A program made the translations under genes and the position numbers. Positions 52,570 through 62,944 of a DNA stretch of 64,000 bases are shown here, piece after piece (the first letter of the stretch is position 1; each line of letters opens with the position of its first letter). The DNA lies in contig NC_092801.1 in the NCBI RefSeq assembly GCF_918797505.1, forward strand, positions 39,858,517-39,922,516. Direction: 5' to 3'. Origin of the DNA: Bemisia tabaci (taxonomy: Eukaryota > Arthropoda > Insecta > Hemiptera > Aleyrodidae). The notes under the pieces were generated by a model. The model worked only from the letters and a program-made list of their open reading frames with translations, did no database searches and was not told the DNA's origin.

Positions 52570-53132
52570 CGTATTTTGCAAAAAGGAACCAAGGGCATTC
52601 CAATGTTGCTGGGACTGTGCAACTTACATTCTTTGCAATAACACTACTGAAATCATGCAGAGAATTAATTTACAAGGAAGATTTTCGTATTAAATAAATG
52701 GATCTATTTATTAAATCTTGCCCCTTAACATTGTTAAATTTCTCTTTTGTTTTGTTTTCCCTTTACAAGTTATATCTACACTTATATTTGGTACATATTA
52801 TATTAAGACAACAACTGCAGTATTAAATACTGTTAGTTAGAATAATAAGTATCGTATTAGAATACTTATTATACGTTCTTTACTTTTAAAACTTTAACTT
52901 AATATTAAAAATAGTCAATAGATACCTTAGGTTAATTAGGTAGTAGTGACATTTATTGTATTGGTTAATATCAATAAAATTTATAAAAAAAAAAAAATAA
53001 AATAAATGGTTTTTTGGCGGTATAGATAAAACGTGTTTACATGATCAATTTATACTTGCAGGGTGAAAAATGTTGCACAATTTTAGCGCCGTTGGAACGC
53101 TCTCGGTTCCTTTTTGCAAAATGCAATCCAGA
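52570..53132. mobile_element. TIR element split by a retroposon
   Basis: Left end tattttgcaaaaaggaacca, right end ggttcctttttgcaaaatgc. 'agggcattccaatgttgctg' and 'cgccgttggaacgctc' pair inside. A poly-A retroposon with a 10-bp duplication (52702-52999) lies in it. Confidence 0.7.
52702..52999 (+). mobile_element. Poly-A retroposon with 10-bp duplication
   Basis: About 300 bp, ending aatatcaataaaatttat and an A-run with AATAAA upstream. Flanked by exact AAATAAATGG (52692-52701 and 53000-53009). Very AT-rich and non-coding; it is probably a truncated LINE 3' end or a processed RNA copy. The source is unknown. Confidence 0.75.
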
Positions 53133-53449
53133 TCTCTGTTTGAATGGGGAATCTCATCGTACGTCACGTTCGAAAACCACGTCACGAATGGTCTCTTGTT
53201 GATTAAAAAACTGAAGTGAAACCGAAAAAAAAATCCAGCTTTTTTTTTTGCTCGAGTATCTACGATACGTGTGATACGTATACCGAAACCACTAAGTGTA
53301 TACAAACCACGTCACGGAGAAAACACCTTTAATAGCTCCTCGTGTGAAATTTTAAAGAGAAATCGAAAAAAAAAGAATAAAAGTGAAAATTGATTTGCGT
53401 CAGAATCATAAACTTTCAGTTTGCAGTGGCAAAATGTCCCCGGTGATCC
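53133..53449. other. No gene seen
   Basis: No supported feature. Confidence 0.35.
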
Positions 53450-53873
53450 CAGTGGCGTGGCGTGCTTTGCGATGTATAGATTGATCTGCCTTTTAAACCT
53501 ATGAAAAAGGATCGATGAATAGAATGTTCGCACTGGAGAAAAAAAAAAAAAAAAAAAAAAAAAAAAACACATTTGATCTCGAGTCCAGACTCTTGAAAAC
53601 ATTGACAAGAAAAAGGACTCTTGATTCAATCAGATTTAAGCTTCAATCAAAAGGAAATCCGCTCAAATTAAGAGGCTTGGTTCTTGATTTAAGCTTAAAT
53701 CTGATTGAATCAAGAGTATTTTTTCTTGTCGATGTTTTTAAGAGTCTGGACTCTAGATCCAATGTGTTTCTTTTTCCGGTGCGCAATTAACACCTTAATA
53801 ATCGATTCTCTATAATGCTCGATTCTAATAAACGGGGAAAAATCGACAATCGATCGTTAACGCCTCGCCACTG
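53450..53873. mobile_element. Family X element split by H
   Basis: CAGTGGCGTGGCGTGCTTTG at the left and aacgcctcgccactg at the right. An H element occupies 53531-53781. The 8-bp duplication is not clean here. Confidence 0.75.
53531..53781. mobile_element. Family H MITE, copy 3
   Basis: CACTGGAGAAAAAAA, then a long A-run (about 53541-53566), followed by the standard H arms. It is the uninterrupted reference for the H copy split at 17878. Confidence 0.8.
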
Positions 53874-54233
53874 CACGGTGAATTCAAATAAGAGGTGAGT
53901 CAAAATGTATTCCCTCTGCTAAAGTGCAGATAAAGGCGTGTGAGCGTTTTTTTAAATGCATTTCTCGAAGTTTGCCATTGCTGCAAAGAAAACGAGGAGA
54001 CAATGGTATTGATTGAATGAAGCTAATGTATGCTTGCATAATGAATTTTAGTGATTGTTCCTGGATTTTCAAAGTATAATTTGTCGGTCATCTCTAGCGG
54101 TCTTGATCAATCAATCTTTAAAACAAGGACCTCAACGAGGGAATCAGCCAGAACCTTTGCAGTCTGGTTGCCCTTTTACGTGAAGAAACTCAAACTGCGG
54201 GATTTTTCAGCGAGAGGGGGTGAATACGGCAAC
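53874..54233. other. No gene seen
   Basis: Unique sequence without supported coding regions. Confidence 0.35.
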
Positions 54234-54538
54234 CAGAGTTGCCACAGAATTTAGAAAATGAAATTCTCTGACATTTTCCTGATTTCCCTGACACATTTTG
54301 GAGAAATTCCCTTGCAATTGAAGATATGCCAGATGGTGAAAAGACATAATTAGAAATACTTCTCAGGCAAAATTTGTCGTTCGAAATGTCAAACCCATTC
54401 TAAAAAGCAAATAAAGGTGACTTGGTAATTTTTCCCTGACACTATCGTCATTTTCCCTGATATTTCCCGGTTTTCCGACTTTTTAAAATTCCCTGACATT
54501 TCCCGGCTTTTCCGGTGTTCCTGACTGTGGCCACCCTG
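54234..54538. mobile_element. Family B MITE
   Basis: CAGAGTTGCCACAGAATTTA to ctgactgtggccaccctg. Standard blocks of 'ttccctgac'. Flanks show no exact duplication. Confidence 0.8.
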
Positions 54539-54852
54539 GACAACGTTTTAAGATTCCCTGGAGGCTCCAGTAGCCATGACATCTCAGCGCCATGCACTTC
54601 TTGTACCGTTTTTTTTCAATTATCATTACCGTACCCTACTTAGTGATATGTATCTCTATTTTACAAAAGGGATCTCGGGGGTTTCAAGGCGTAAAATGGA
54701 GCTTTCTTTGAAAATTTTGGGGACGCTGTGCTGACTGGGACCACTTTCGGAGAAAAAAACTTCACAAGGGAAAAATGCCTTACATCCACTCCATTCATAC
54801 TGGCCGCTCATACACTTAGGCAAGTACCTGGAAAAGTACCCACATTTTGACG
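54539..54852. other. No gene seen
   Basis: No supported feature. Confidence 0.35.
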
Positions 54853-55106
54853 GTGTCAGTCCGCAACCACGTATCTCGTTTGCGGTTTTTGAAAATCCTC
54901 ACTCCTTCATTATTTTTTGAAGGGAGAACAAATCGACATCATTCTTCGAAGTTTTCGCAGAATTTTCTCCGCACAGAGAAGAAAAATCACGGCAGTTTTT
55001 AAGCATTACCGTTGAGTGGTTTTCCATTTAAAAAGTAAAGTATGACAGGAAGTCTGCGACGACGTCGCAAACCGAAATCCGTGGTTGGGGACTTACACCG
55101 CCGATT
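54853..55106. mobile_element. Family J MITE
   Basis: cggtgtcagtccgcaaccac at the left, gttggggacttacaccgcc at the right; interior gaattttctccgcacagaga and aaagtatgacaggaagtctg match 9175-9430. Confidence 0.75.
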
Positions 55107-55323
55107 TGGATTCTTGATCATGGAGAGCTTAACGTATTCTAACCTAACCTACCAATTGTTACTTGAACTCCTACCCCCCCCCTTTTTTTTTCTTTTTTTT
55201 TACAAAAAACCTTTTTTTGCAAAAAATCTCTCCTCGCGGATAAATTTCAGTTGTAAATTCCATATGGCCAACGTCGAAGATTAACAATCAAGATATCCAC
55301 ATCAAAAACCCTGCAGCTGGATT

Positions 55324-55785
55324 TTGAGAAATCCGCTCAAAAAGTGGCGAAAAATACACTCCAGAACGCTATTATACAAGGCTGCAAACCCCCTCTCGCC
55401 ATCTCAACCGGACTTTTTGCGCCGGATTCACTCATATCCCAAATTACGCAACGCCTATTATGCAAAGGCCAGTGATGCGGATGGTTCGAAAAAGCGGCTA
55501 CAGCTTTTTGTTTCCCCCTTTCGTACTGGCACCGCGCACCGTCCTGACGACATTTCGGAGGCATTTACAAATATTTTCTCGAATGCACCTTTTGTACCGC
55601 GAACTGACGGAATTCGCCGACTACGTGTTGGTACATTGACGTTTACACCTGCCTTTTCCACTTCGCGTGCAAGTTTTTCTTCTTGCCTCTCTACGGTGTG
55701 GATGACAAACCCCGGCCATTATTTTGATGACGAATACAATGGAGGGCTCTATTTTTATACCGGCTCGAAGTTCATGAGGTCATAG
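55324..55785 (+). other. Unrecognised 153-codon open frame
   Basis: The longest open frame in non-repetitive sequence. It starts MRNPLKKWRKIHSRTLLYK and ends YTGSKFMRS, with no signal peptide, membrane segment or familiar domain. Opposite-strand frames are also open across part of it, so coding strand is uncertain. Flanking sequence gives no promoter or splice signals that decide. It could be an unrecognised exon, a decayed element gene or chance. Confidence 0.2.
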
Positions 55786-55957
55786 ATCGAACTTTCAGTG
55801 GGCGAAGTATAAAATCGTTGAACTTAAAATCTGTTGGCAAAAACGGTTGTTTTATTCCTCGCAAAAAGACGGAGGGGATGACAATCGTTTTGAAAGAAAA
55901 AACAATTCAATGGCAAAATTTCCCGCAGTCAATTCGTCGAACTGCTGAGGTGTATTT

Positions 55958-56207
55958 GAACCGAGTTCATCAGAAAGGAACCAACCTATATTTGCGAAAA
56001 AATTAGTTAAAGATGATTTTGAGTTCCTCTGTAGTCGTACGTTTTTTTCTGCCAATAACTCAAAGTCGAAAAAAAATTAGTTTCTGAAAAGAGGGGTTAA
56101 AGTTTAGTTTCTACATCGAGTCTTATGGAGGAATAAAACTTCAAACCTCTTTATCTCAGTTTCAACTTAATGTAGGTCGGTTCCTCTCTAATAAACTCGG
56201 TTCAATT
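55958..56207. mobile_element. Family T element
   Basis: gaaccgagttcatcagaaag at the left, cctctctaataaactcggttc at the right. 'aaacttcaaacctctttatc' matches 8040-8080 in the other copy. Confidence 0.75.
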
Positions 56208-56786
56208 TATGTGTCAAAAAAATTATTTTCTCCCTGTGTATATACAGCCCCCCCCCTCCCTCCCGGCCAGGAGAACGCTCCCCTACCCAATCTTTGGGAC
56301 ATTTATTTTGAATTTTGGCTACGGTCATGGACCAAACCACATGAAAAATGGTTGTTCCCACATTGTATAACGCTTCACAGCGATGCACTGCAGCACAGTC
56401 TACCTTAAATTAGTTAACGCACTTTTTAAGGGCAGCAAAAGATCTGCATTTTCCGATTCAACATTGATAGCGAGTGCCAGAATCAAAATAACGGAGCTTA
56501 GATCTCACTCTAGAAGTGCGTAAACTTTTTTTTAGGTGCTTTCCAGGTTTTTAATTCATAACGGAAGCACGTAGATTACTTCTTTACACTACGAAGGGTA
56601 GTGAGCTTTTAAACAGAAAAACATATTAAGCATTACGTAACCAGGCACTAGAGGAGGGGCAACCGGACTAAAGCACTCAGTTACATATTTTCTCTTACAA
56701 CTTGTAGCGTGAAAAATGATTCATGACGTTACAACTAACGTCATCCGTATGAATTGCGTTCCAGTTGATCAGCGTTAAACGTATTA
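56208..56786. other. No gene seen
   Basis: Has a C-rich run near 56249-56265 and 'ggaccaaaccacatgaaaaa' resembling the T interior at 2605. No coding region supported. Confidence 0.35.
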
Positions 56787-56938
56787 CAGGCGTGGCAGGT
56801 ATTGCGATTTATCGACTAATCGACTATTTAAACCTGCAGAAAAGGATCGATATTGCAAAGGATACCCTAATAATAGATTCTTCACCTCAGCTTTAAATGG
56901 AGAGATATCGATAATCGATCATTCACCCCCCACCACTG
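56787..56938. mobile_element. Family X MITE
   Basis: CAGGCGTGGCAGGTATTGCG to caccccccaccactg, with paired atcgat motifs. Flanks do not show a clean duplication. Confidence 0.75.
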
Positions 56939-57064
56939 AAACGTAAATGTTAAATTCTCGCGTAAGAGAGTATTTTCGAATTTCCCATTACGTAAGTCGC
57001 TTTCTGAGTAAAATTTAAGCGAAGGAACATACCAACGCAGTTATTACGGTCGTATCGTGCTTAG

Positions 57065-57238
57065 CAGTGGCGAGGCATGAGTGATCGATTATCGATATTC
57101 CCCCATTGGAAGCTATGGTAAAGAATCGATTATTAAGGTGTTCGCTGCGAACATCTTACATATCGATCCTTTTCCATGGATTTAAATGACAGATAAATCG
57201 ATGTATCGCAAATCACGCAACGCCACTAGTGCTTAGCG
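57065..57238. mobile_element. Family X hAT-like MITE with 8-bp duplication
   Basis: CAGTGGCGAGGCATGAGTGA to cacgcaacgccacta, flanked by exact GTGCTTAG (57057-57064 and 57239-57246). Confidence 0.9.
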
Positions 57239-58006
57239 ATAAATCGACCGAACCGCCATTTGTACTGATGAAAAAATCGATTAGCAGGGTGCTTGCAAAT
57301 ACTCGAGCCTTTATCACAGCCTCAAACGTGAAAATATCAGGAGTCCATACTGCCGTGCTGAGGAAGAACGCCGTATGAACATTCGAGAGTTGCCAAATTT
57401 ATGCGGATAAATTATGTATTTTCGACAACATTCACGCATTTTTCTTCTCGACATTTTCAAATAATTTAGATTAAATTGCGTGCAAAATGGGCCTGTTGCA
57501 TGCAAGAGATACAGCCGCGCGAATAGGTATTTTAAAGGTTAAATGACACGAAAATTACGATGGTCACATCAAAAAAGTCTGAAATACACTCCTTACTGCG
57601 CAATTTGCGTTGTTAGGAGAGCGCTTTTTCAAATTTCCCGCGTCGGGGGGCAGTTTTCTTACGGAAACAATAGATCGTATTCGATACATCAAACGGCTGA
57701 GATTGTATCGATATCGATTGGTTCAAAATATAAACATAGCCTCAAAAGTAAATTCAGAAATCTGAGAGAACGAGTCTTTTGTAACAGATTTTTTATTCTT
57801 TAGCGTACCTAATGCCAATTTAAAGTGAAATTGTTAGGAATTTTCTCATTTTCAGCTTTTCCAACTTAAATCCTTACAGTTTGGTTTGAGGTTATGTGCT
57901 ATTGTTTTGAACCAAACGATACATCGAACCGTTATCGAATACGGTCTATCAACGGCAACTCGCGGCTATTTCCGGTCAACTAAAACTGACAACATAACCT
58001 AAAAAT

Positions 58007-58089
58007 CTTCTTCTTCTTCTTCTGATGGTTTATTGGCTTATATTCCAAGAGAGGAACCTACAGCCATCTATAGACAGGATAACAAATTA
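58007..58089 (-). mobile_element. SINE 3' fragment with 13-bp duplication
   Basis: On the minus strand it reads tgtctatagatggctgtagg through tggaatataagcc and ends in (AAG)n. It shares its body with the tail of the SINE at 3017-3237. Exact ATAACCTAAAAAT flanks it (57994-58006 and 58090-58102), the hallmark of LINE-driven retroposition. Confidence 0.85.
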
Positions 58090-58128
58090 ATAACCTAAAA
58101 ATCGAAGCTCGTGATATCGTGAAATGAA

Positions 58129-58250
58129 ATGCAGAAGGATTGCGTTGGATATTTAAAAGTTGATCGATTTGGTGACCGCATAAAGCGTATATGGACCACT
58201 ATAAGAGATCACGTTAGGTTTGTGAACAAACTGAAGGAAAAAATAACAAC
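58129..58250 (+). pseudogene. Possible captured first exon in loop
   Basis: A frame starting ATGCAGAAGGATTGC reads MQKDCVGYLKVDRFGDRIKR then IWTTIRDHVRFVNKLKEK before running into a Thr repeat from an ACA tract (58244-58260). Upstream, 57890-58000 has aggttatgtgct and aacataacct motifs. I do not recognise the protein. It could be the 5' end of a host gene captured by the foldback. Confidence 0.3.
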
Positions 58251-58608
58251 AACAACAACGACGACTCGGCATCTTCCGGAAATCACCGAGCCCGCCGTTT
58301 GCTCGTTTCCGGTCATTAGAAAACTGCCCCCCGACGCGGGAAATTTGAAAAAGCGCGTTCCTGACAACGCAAATTGCGCAGTAAGGAGTGTATTTCAGAC
58401 TTTTTTAATGTGACCATCGTAATTTTCGTGTCATTTAACCTCTGAAAAGTCTATTCGCACGGCTGTATCTCTTGCATGCAACAGGCCCATTGTCTGAAAA
58501 TTTTGAAAAATAACATTCACGATTTTCCCGACGGATTCGGATTTTATCGGAGGAAACTTGGCAACTTCTGAAGGCTCATACGGCGTTCCTCCTCAGCACG
58601 GCAGCACG

Positions 58609-58879
58609 GCTCTCCACGTCGTGTGGCTCATTTGGGAATGCATTAAGTTCTTAGCCTCCTCATTTTAAAAACCCATTTTCCCCCGCTAAAATTGTCAAAA
58701 TAAGTAACGGGGTTTTTTTTTCGGGCACTCTACGAATTCACACGATTTGGCGGGAAACACGCCAATCCGGATCGGTCTTCTGATCTTTCACGCGATCGTT
58801 GCACAGTTGCGTGGTTGGGAGGTTTCTGACCTCTGACGTAGAGATTATTCGAGAGCCGATAAATATTGTTGCATACCGC

Positions 58880-58923
<44 letters not shown>

Positions 58924-59134
58924 GAGATACGTCTAAAATTTTTTGAGTTTGATGCGTCGCGAGTGACGTTAAGTTAGAGACCGTTCCAGTATTACGTAAC
59001 CTACTTTTCCCGATTTTTTGACTCCCTCCCCCTGTGTAACGGAGCCCAACACCCCCCTTTTGAATTTCGTAACGCTGGCCTGACCCCCCCCCTGACACTC
59101 CCTCCCGGGGTGCCATAAAATTTGTCTTCAAATT
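58609..59134. other. Poly-A tract and C-rich segment; no gene
   Basis: A39 at about 58884-58922. 59010-59110 is C-rich (tgactccctccccctgtgta, aacaccccccttttgaattt). No coding region supported. Confidence 0.5.
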
Positions 59135-59262
59135 TAAACGTATTTCTGTCAAACGGAACTATGTGCATTAAGACATGAGCCCTGAGACCCATAAGAATAT
59201 ATGCATAACAGGACTCACGTCATAATTCACATAGTTCCATTTGACAGAAATACGTCCATTTT
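59135..59262. mobile_element. Family M MITE
   Basis: acgtatttctgtcaaacgga to catttgacagaaatacgtcc, with catgagccctgagacc and acaggactcacgtcat pairing inside. Matches 14954-15077. Confidence 0.8.
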
Positions 59263-59355
59263 AAAGTATGCGCGGTGCTCCGTATAGTAAATTTTACGAG
59301 AAAACCAATGGAGCCACTTTTAAGACCTCGATGTTTCGTAATGATGGAGTTATGA

Positions 59356-59808
59356 GCAGGGTGCCATGAAATGTAAGAAAGAAATGACAGCTAGGAAATT
59401 TCAGTGATATGCTTCATGAATTTTTACGAGGATATGAAATATTTCATATTTTTCAAGGGCTAGAGAATGCAACTCGCACTCAAAGACACAGAAATAGAAT
59501 TCAGAATGCTTCTCTCTCGGATTTTCAGGGATTTGGATCATACAATTTCAGACTTTTCCCTGAATTCTATAGTCTTTATGGCGTGATTTCTCATAAAAAT
59601 TCGAGTCCCTAAATAGTTCATATAAGCGTACGCGTCGTCCCTTGAAATTAAGAAAATGCAAAAATTCAACTCGAAGGAAAAATGTCATTATTTTTTCAAG
59701 GTCCCGAGGGGAAAATTCCTTCACTTTTACAGACTTTTTAGGATTGAGAGGCCAAGTTCCCAAACTTTTCCAGGTAATTCCTGACCTTTCAAGAACTTTT
59801 TACCCTGT
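59356..59808. mobile_element. Putative CAGGGTGCCATG-ended element
   Basis: cagggtgccatgaaa at the left and actttttaccctg at the right, with inverted ttttcaagg / ccttgaaa pieces inside. The ends fit the CAGGGTG group (V, W), but only about 8 bp pair well. Confidence 0.35.
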
Positions 59809-60314
59809 CCGTCCATACAGAGCCCCCCCCCCCCCCACTTTCCTTTTGCCAGCCCCACAAAAAATTCACAAACCCTCCAATCAAGGCACTCGAGGGTGAC
59901 TGGCGAAGAAAAGTGGGGTGGGGGGCTGAAAGTGAAAAACCGCGATTTTCCGGATATCGCGTGGCTACGACGCCTGTCGGCAGAAACGCGACCGCAGCGT
60001 TGCCGGTTCACTCGAAAAAATCTCGGGTTTTCCGGCGACTCGCGGGTATTTTGAGCCGAAAATAGACAACTCGGCGACGGACCACTCTCACGAATCACGA
60101 CAGTCAACATGCGATTATCCCGATGGGGGGAAGGGGGGAGGGGGCTCATCCGTGCATGTGTCAGTCTGTCCGGGACGGGCGGGGGGGGGGGGAGGCGTAG
60201 GATCAGACGTTGACATAACAATCATGGACGGCCGGCCGCCGCGAACCAACTGAGCTTTCGAAAAAAGGGACGAGTCCCCACTCCCGAGGTGAATTCACAC
60301 GAAGGGGAAGCACA
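59809..60314. other. GC-rich sequence with C- and G-runs
   Basis: C-run at about 59822-59836; G-rich stretch 60124-60143 and G-run 60181-60192. CpG-rich between. Open minus-strand frame is low complexity. No gene recognised. Confidence 0.4.
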
Positions 60315-60529
60315 CACTGGAAAAAAAAGAATCTTAAATTTGCCGCCAAGAAGTATTTCTTCTTAAATCAAGAATTTTGCTGGTTAATATAAGCTACTTT
60401 TTTTTTGCTTAACCCAAGCATTATTTTTCTTGAATCAAGAAAAAATCAGCTTAAAGCAAGATAAAGGAATTTTTGGCGGCAAATTCAAGAATTATCATGC
60501 TTGATCCAAGCTACTTTTTTTTTGCAGTG
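60315..60529. mobile_element. Family H-like MITE, variant 2
   Basis: CACTGGAAAAAAAAGAATCT to ttttttttgcagtg. Interior atttgccgccaagaagtatt and tttggcggcaaattcaagaa, as in 29547-29777. Confidence 0.75.
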
Positions 60530-61297
60530 CATGGAAACAGAGAATCGTGTGGGTTCCATTATTTTATAGATAGGGACTGTGTTTTTTGAGGACGGGGAAG
60601 GTTTGGGTCTGCTCTGGAGTCTGGATACAGACATTCTCGATCACCCTATGCAGGGTGTCCCAGGGTTAAGTGGGAATATTGAAGGAGTCGATTCTCCGGG
60701 TCAAAAAAAGACGTTTTTGCGGTGTAACTTTTTTTCCAAAAACGCCCTCCCTGGGGGACACGGCCCCCGAAAGTTGGGAGAAAAAGAATCGTCTTTCTAA
60801 CACTGTGACAATGTTTATGGACCAATATTAATGAAAATTGGTGAATGGGGGTCATTTTATGCTAGTTGTGCATAGTTTGTGGCGCATTGCTGGAGGTGAA
60901 GAATTTCAAGGCGCCCTCAAATGTTTGAAATATGCAATATGGGCATCCTCTGAGTAGATATGGTTGCATACAAGCGTTGCAGAGTCACTAACGCTGAGTT
61001 GGGTTGAAAATTTTGGTGAGTGCGGGGGGAATATTTGCGTTTGGCTGGTGAAAGCGTACACTGATGAACTTTCTGCGCCTACGTCCTGTCATACTCAATT
61101 TTCTGCATGGAACACTTCTGCACTTTTTTTTTTTTTTTTTTTTTTGAAAATTTTAGTAATTTTTCTTCTCTTTACATTAATAATCTGTGAAAACTTCAAG
61201 CCATGATGTTGGTTCCGTATTCTTTCACAAAATAGGCGAGTGGAGATTTCGAAAAACCGCAACCGAGATACGCATTTTTGCAGTATCACCGTCGATT
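60530..61297. other. No gene; CAGGGTG-type fragment at 60651
   Basis: 60651-60800 starts cagggtgtcccagggttaag and holds gacacggcccccgaaagttg, in the style of the palindrome arm at 48621, but no right end is seen. A T-run lies at 61124-61145. Confidence 0.4.
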
Positions 61298-61752
61298 CAG
61301 GGTTGCCACAGAATTTAAAAAATGAAATTCTCTGACATTTCCCTGATTTCCCTGACAGTTGAAGATATGACAGGTGGTTAAAAAGACACAATTGAAAATA
61401 GTTTTCAAGCAGAAGTTGTGGTTCGAAAACCTAAAACCCATTCTTGAGAGCAAATGAAAGTGATTTAACAAATCTACCCTGGCATTTTCGTCATTTTCTC
61501 TAAAGCCCTTGTCCCACGATCAAATGAACTCATCAAATAGTCATCAAATGCAAGATGGCGACTGGTTTTCGCGCAAGTCTGCTATCAAAAGTTAGCGGAC
61601 CGTCAAATTATGTTGATGAACCCACTATCTTGCATTTGATGAACTCATTTGATCCTGGGACACGGGCTTTAAATTTCCCGGTTATTCCTGGTTTTTTAAA
61701 ATTCCCCGACATTTCCCGATTATCTCAGTGTTCCCTGACTGTGGCAACCCTG
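61298..61752. mobile_element. Family B element split by I
   Basis: CAGGGTTGCCACAGAATTTA to actgtggcaaccctg, interrupted by an I hairpin at 61504-61668. Confidence 0.85.
61504..61668. mobile_element. Family I hairpin, copy 2
   Basis: AGCCCTTGTCCCACGATCAA to tcctgggacacgggct, 165 bp. It shares caagatggcgactggttttc and gttagcggaccgtcaaatta with 17878-18054. Confidence 0.85.
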
Positions 61753-62073
61753 ATATCCGATATGCTTTGATATAGATCCAATTCGATTGTGAGTTTTACA
61801 CACTAGAATCCCTTTCTCCGAGAACGGTATCATTTGGTGATAAAAACCCTCGGTACAAGTTTCATATTTCCAAAGTTCAGGGTCATACGGCGAATCAGCG
61901 CGTCTCCCTCTTTGCGGGCGCCCGTTAACCCTATCGATTTTCGACAAAAATTTTACGTCCCTTTTAACAACCCGCGCGCGGCTCGTTACAGGAAAACGGT
62001 CGTAAGGACCAGGGCCATATCGCTCGCTTCGCGTGCGAATTCTGCGGTATTTAAATCGTTCGATGCAGGGACC
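61753..62073. other. Unique CpG-containing sequence
   Basis: Contains gaatcagcgcgtctccctct and gggcgcccgttaaccctatc. No repeat match; open frames on both strands without a domain. Confidence 0.35.
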
Positions 62074-62077
62074 TACA

Positions 62078-62331
62078 CTGCCGTGCTAAGGAAAAACGCC
62101 GTATGAACATTCGAGAGTTGCCAAATTTCCCCGAATAAAACCTATATTTTTTTAGGAAACTTATGGGTATTTTTCCTTTAAACTTTCAGATATTTTAGAT
62201 TAAATTGCGCACAAAATTGTGTGAAAATTTTGGAAACAAATAATCACCATTTTCCCAGTAATTCCGGTTTTTATCGGAGGAGACTTAGCAACGTCTGAAG
62301 GCTCATACGGCGTTCTTCCTTAGCATGGCAG
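62078..62331 (+). mobile_element. Family G MITE, first of inverted pair
   Basis: 254 bp, CTGCCGTGCTAAGGAAAAAC to cttccttagcatggcag, flanked by TACA (62074-62077 and 62332-62335). Confidence 0.85.
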
Positions 62332-62335
62332 TACA

Positions 62336-62589
62336 CTGCCGTGCTAGGGAAAAACGCCGTATTGACCATCAGGAATTGCCACATTTCCTCCAGTTAAAAA
62401 CCGAATTTACTGAGCAAATAGTGATTATTTGTTTCCAAAATTTTCACACAATTTTGTGCGCAATTTAATCTAAAATATCTGAAAGTTTAAAGGAAAAATA
62501 TTCATAACTTTCCTAAAAAATAAAGGTTTTAGTCGGGGAAATTTGGCAACTCTTGAATGTTCATACGGCGTTCTTCCTTAGCACGGCAG
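62336..62589 (-). mobile_element. Family G MITE, second of inverted pair
   Basis: 254 bp in the opposite orientation, sharing the middle TACA with its neighbour; the outer flank is TATA (62590-62593). Its end gttcatacggcgttcttcct mirrors the start of the first copy. Confidence 0.85.
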
Positions 62590-62733
62590 TATAGGAATAT
62601 TGCTGTTTTCTGAGTGGACTCAGAACATGCGCATGCTGATGAGAGGTCACCGGAAAATAGACAAGTTTCGTTTTATTTTTGTCGTGACTGATGACTGAAA
62701 AACACACGGCGTCTATTTGGACCGCGTTGAGCC

Positions 62734-62931
62734 AGGGTGTCTATTAAAACAAACTGGCCAAAAATCAGTACTTCTACAGTGCATTCCTAAAAAATTCAGT
62801 ATCTCTTCATAGAAAAATTCAGTACTTTTTCAGTACTTCCGATTAAAAAAATTCGAAAAATATCAAAAATTTGAATTTCTCGCTCAAATTACGTCACAAG
62901 TGACGAATTTGAGCGAGAAATTCAAATTTTT
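62734..62931. mobile_element. Family V left part with hairpin
   Basis: cagggtgtctattaaaacaa and tcagtacttctacagtgcat match V at 16538. 62864-62931 is a near-perfect palindrome (aaatttgaatttctcgctca / tgagcgagaaattcaaattt) around gtcacaagtgac. Confidence 0.7.
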
Positions 62932-62944
62932 GGAGAATTTCAAA

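Larger units (their letters stand above)
57487..58485. mobile_element. Foldback with gene-like loop
   Basis: Arms 57487-57661 and 58312-58485 are inverted and close to identical (gggcctgttgcatgcaagag; cctgttgcatgc at the other end; gcgggaaatttgaaaaagcg). The 650-bp loop is not repetitive and contains a promoter-like segment, a small retroposon (58007-58089) and an open frame. Confidence 0.8.
57355..58608. mobile_element. Family G element enlarged by a foldback
   Basis: Left CTGCCGTGCTGAGGAAGAAC, right cgttcctcctcagcacggcag. G sequence is intact to about 57486 and resumes at about 58488. Between them lies a 1.0-kb foldback (57487-58485). A normal G is about 250 bp. Confidence 0.8.
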
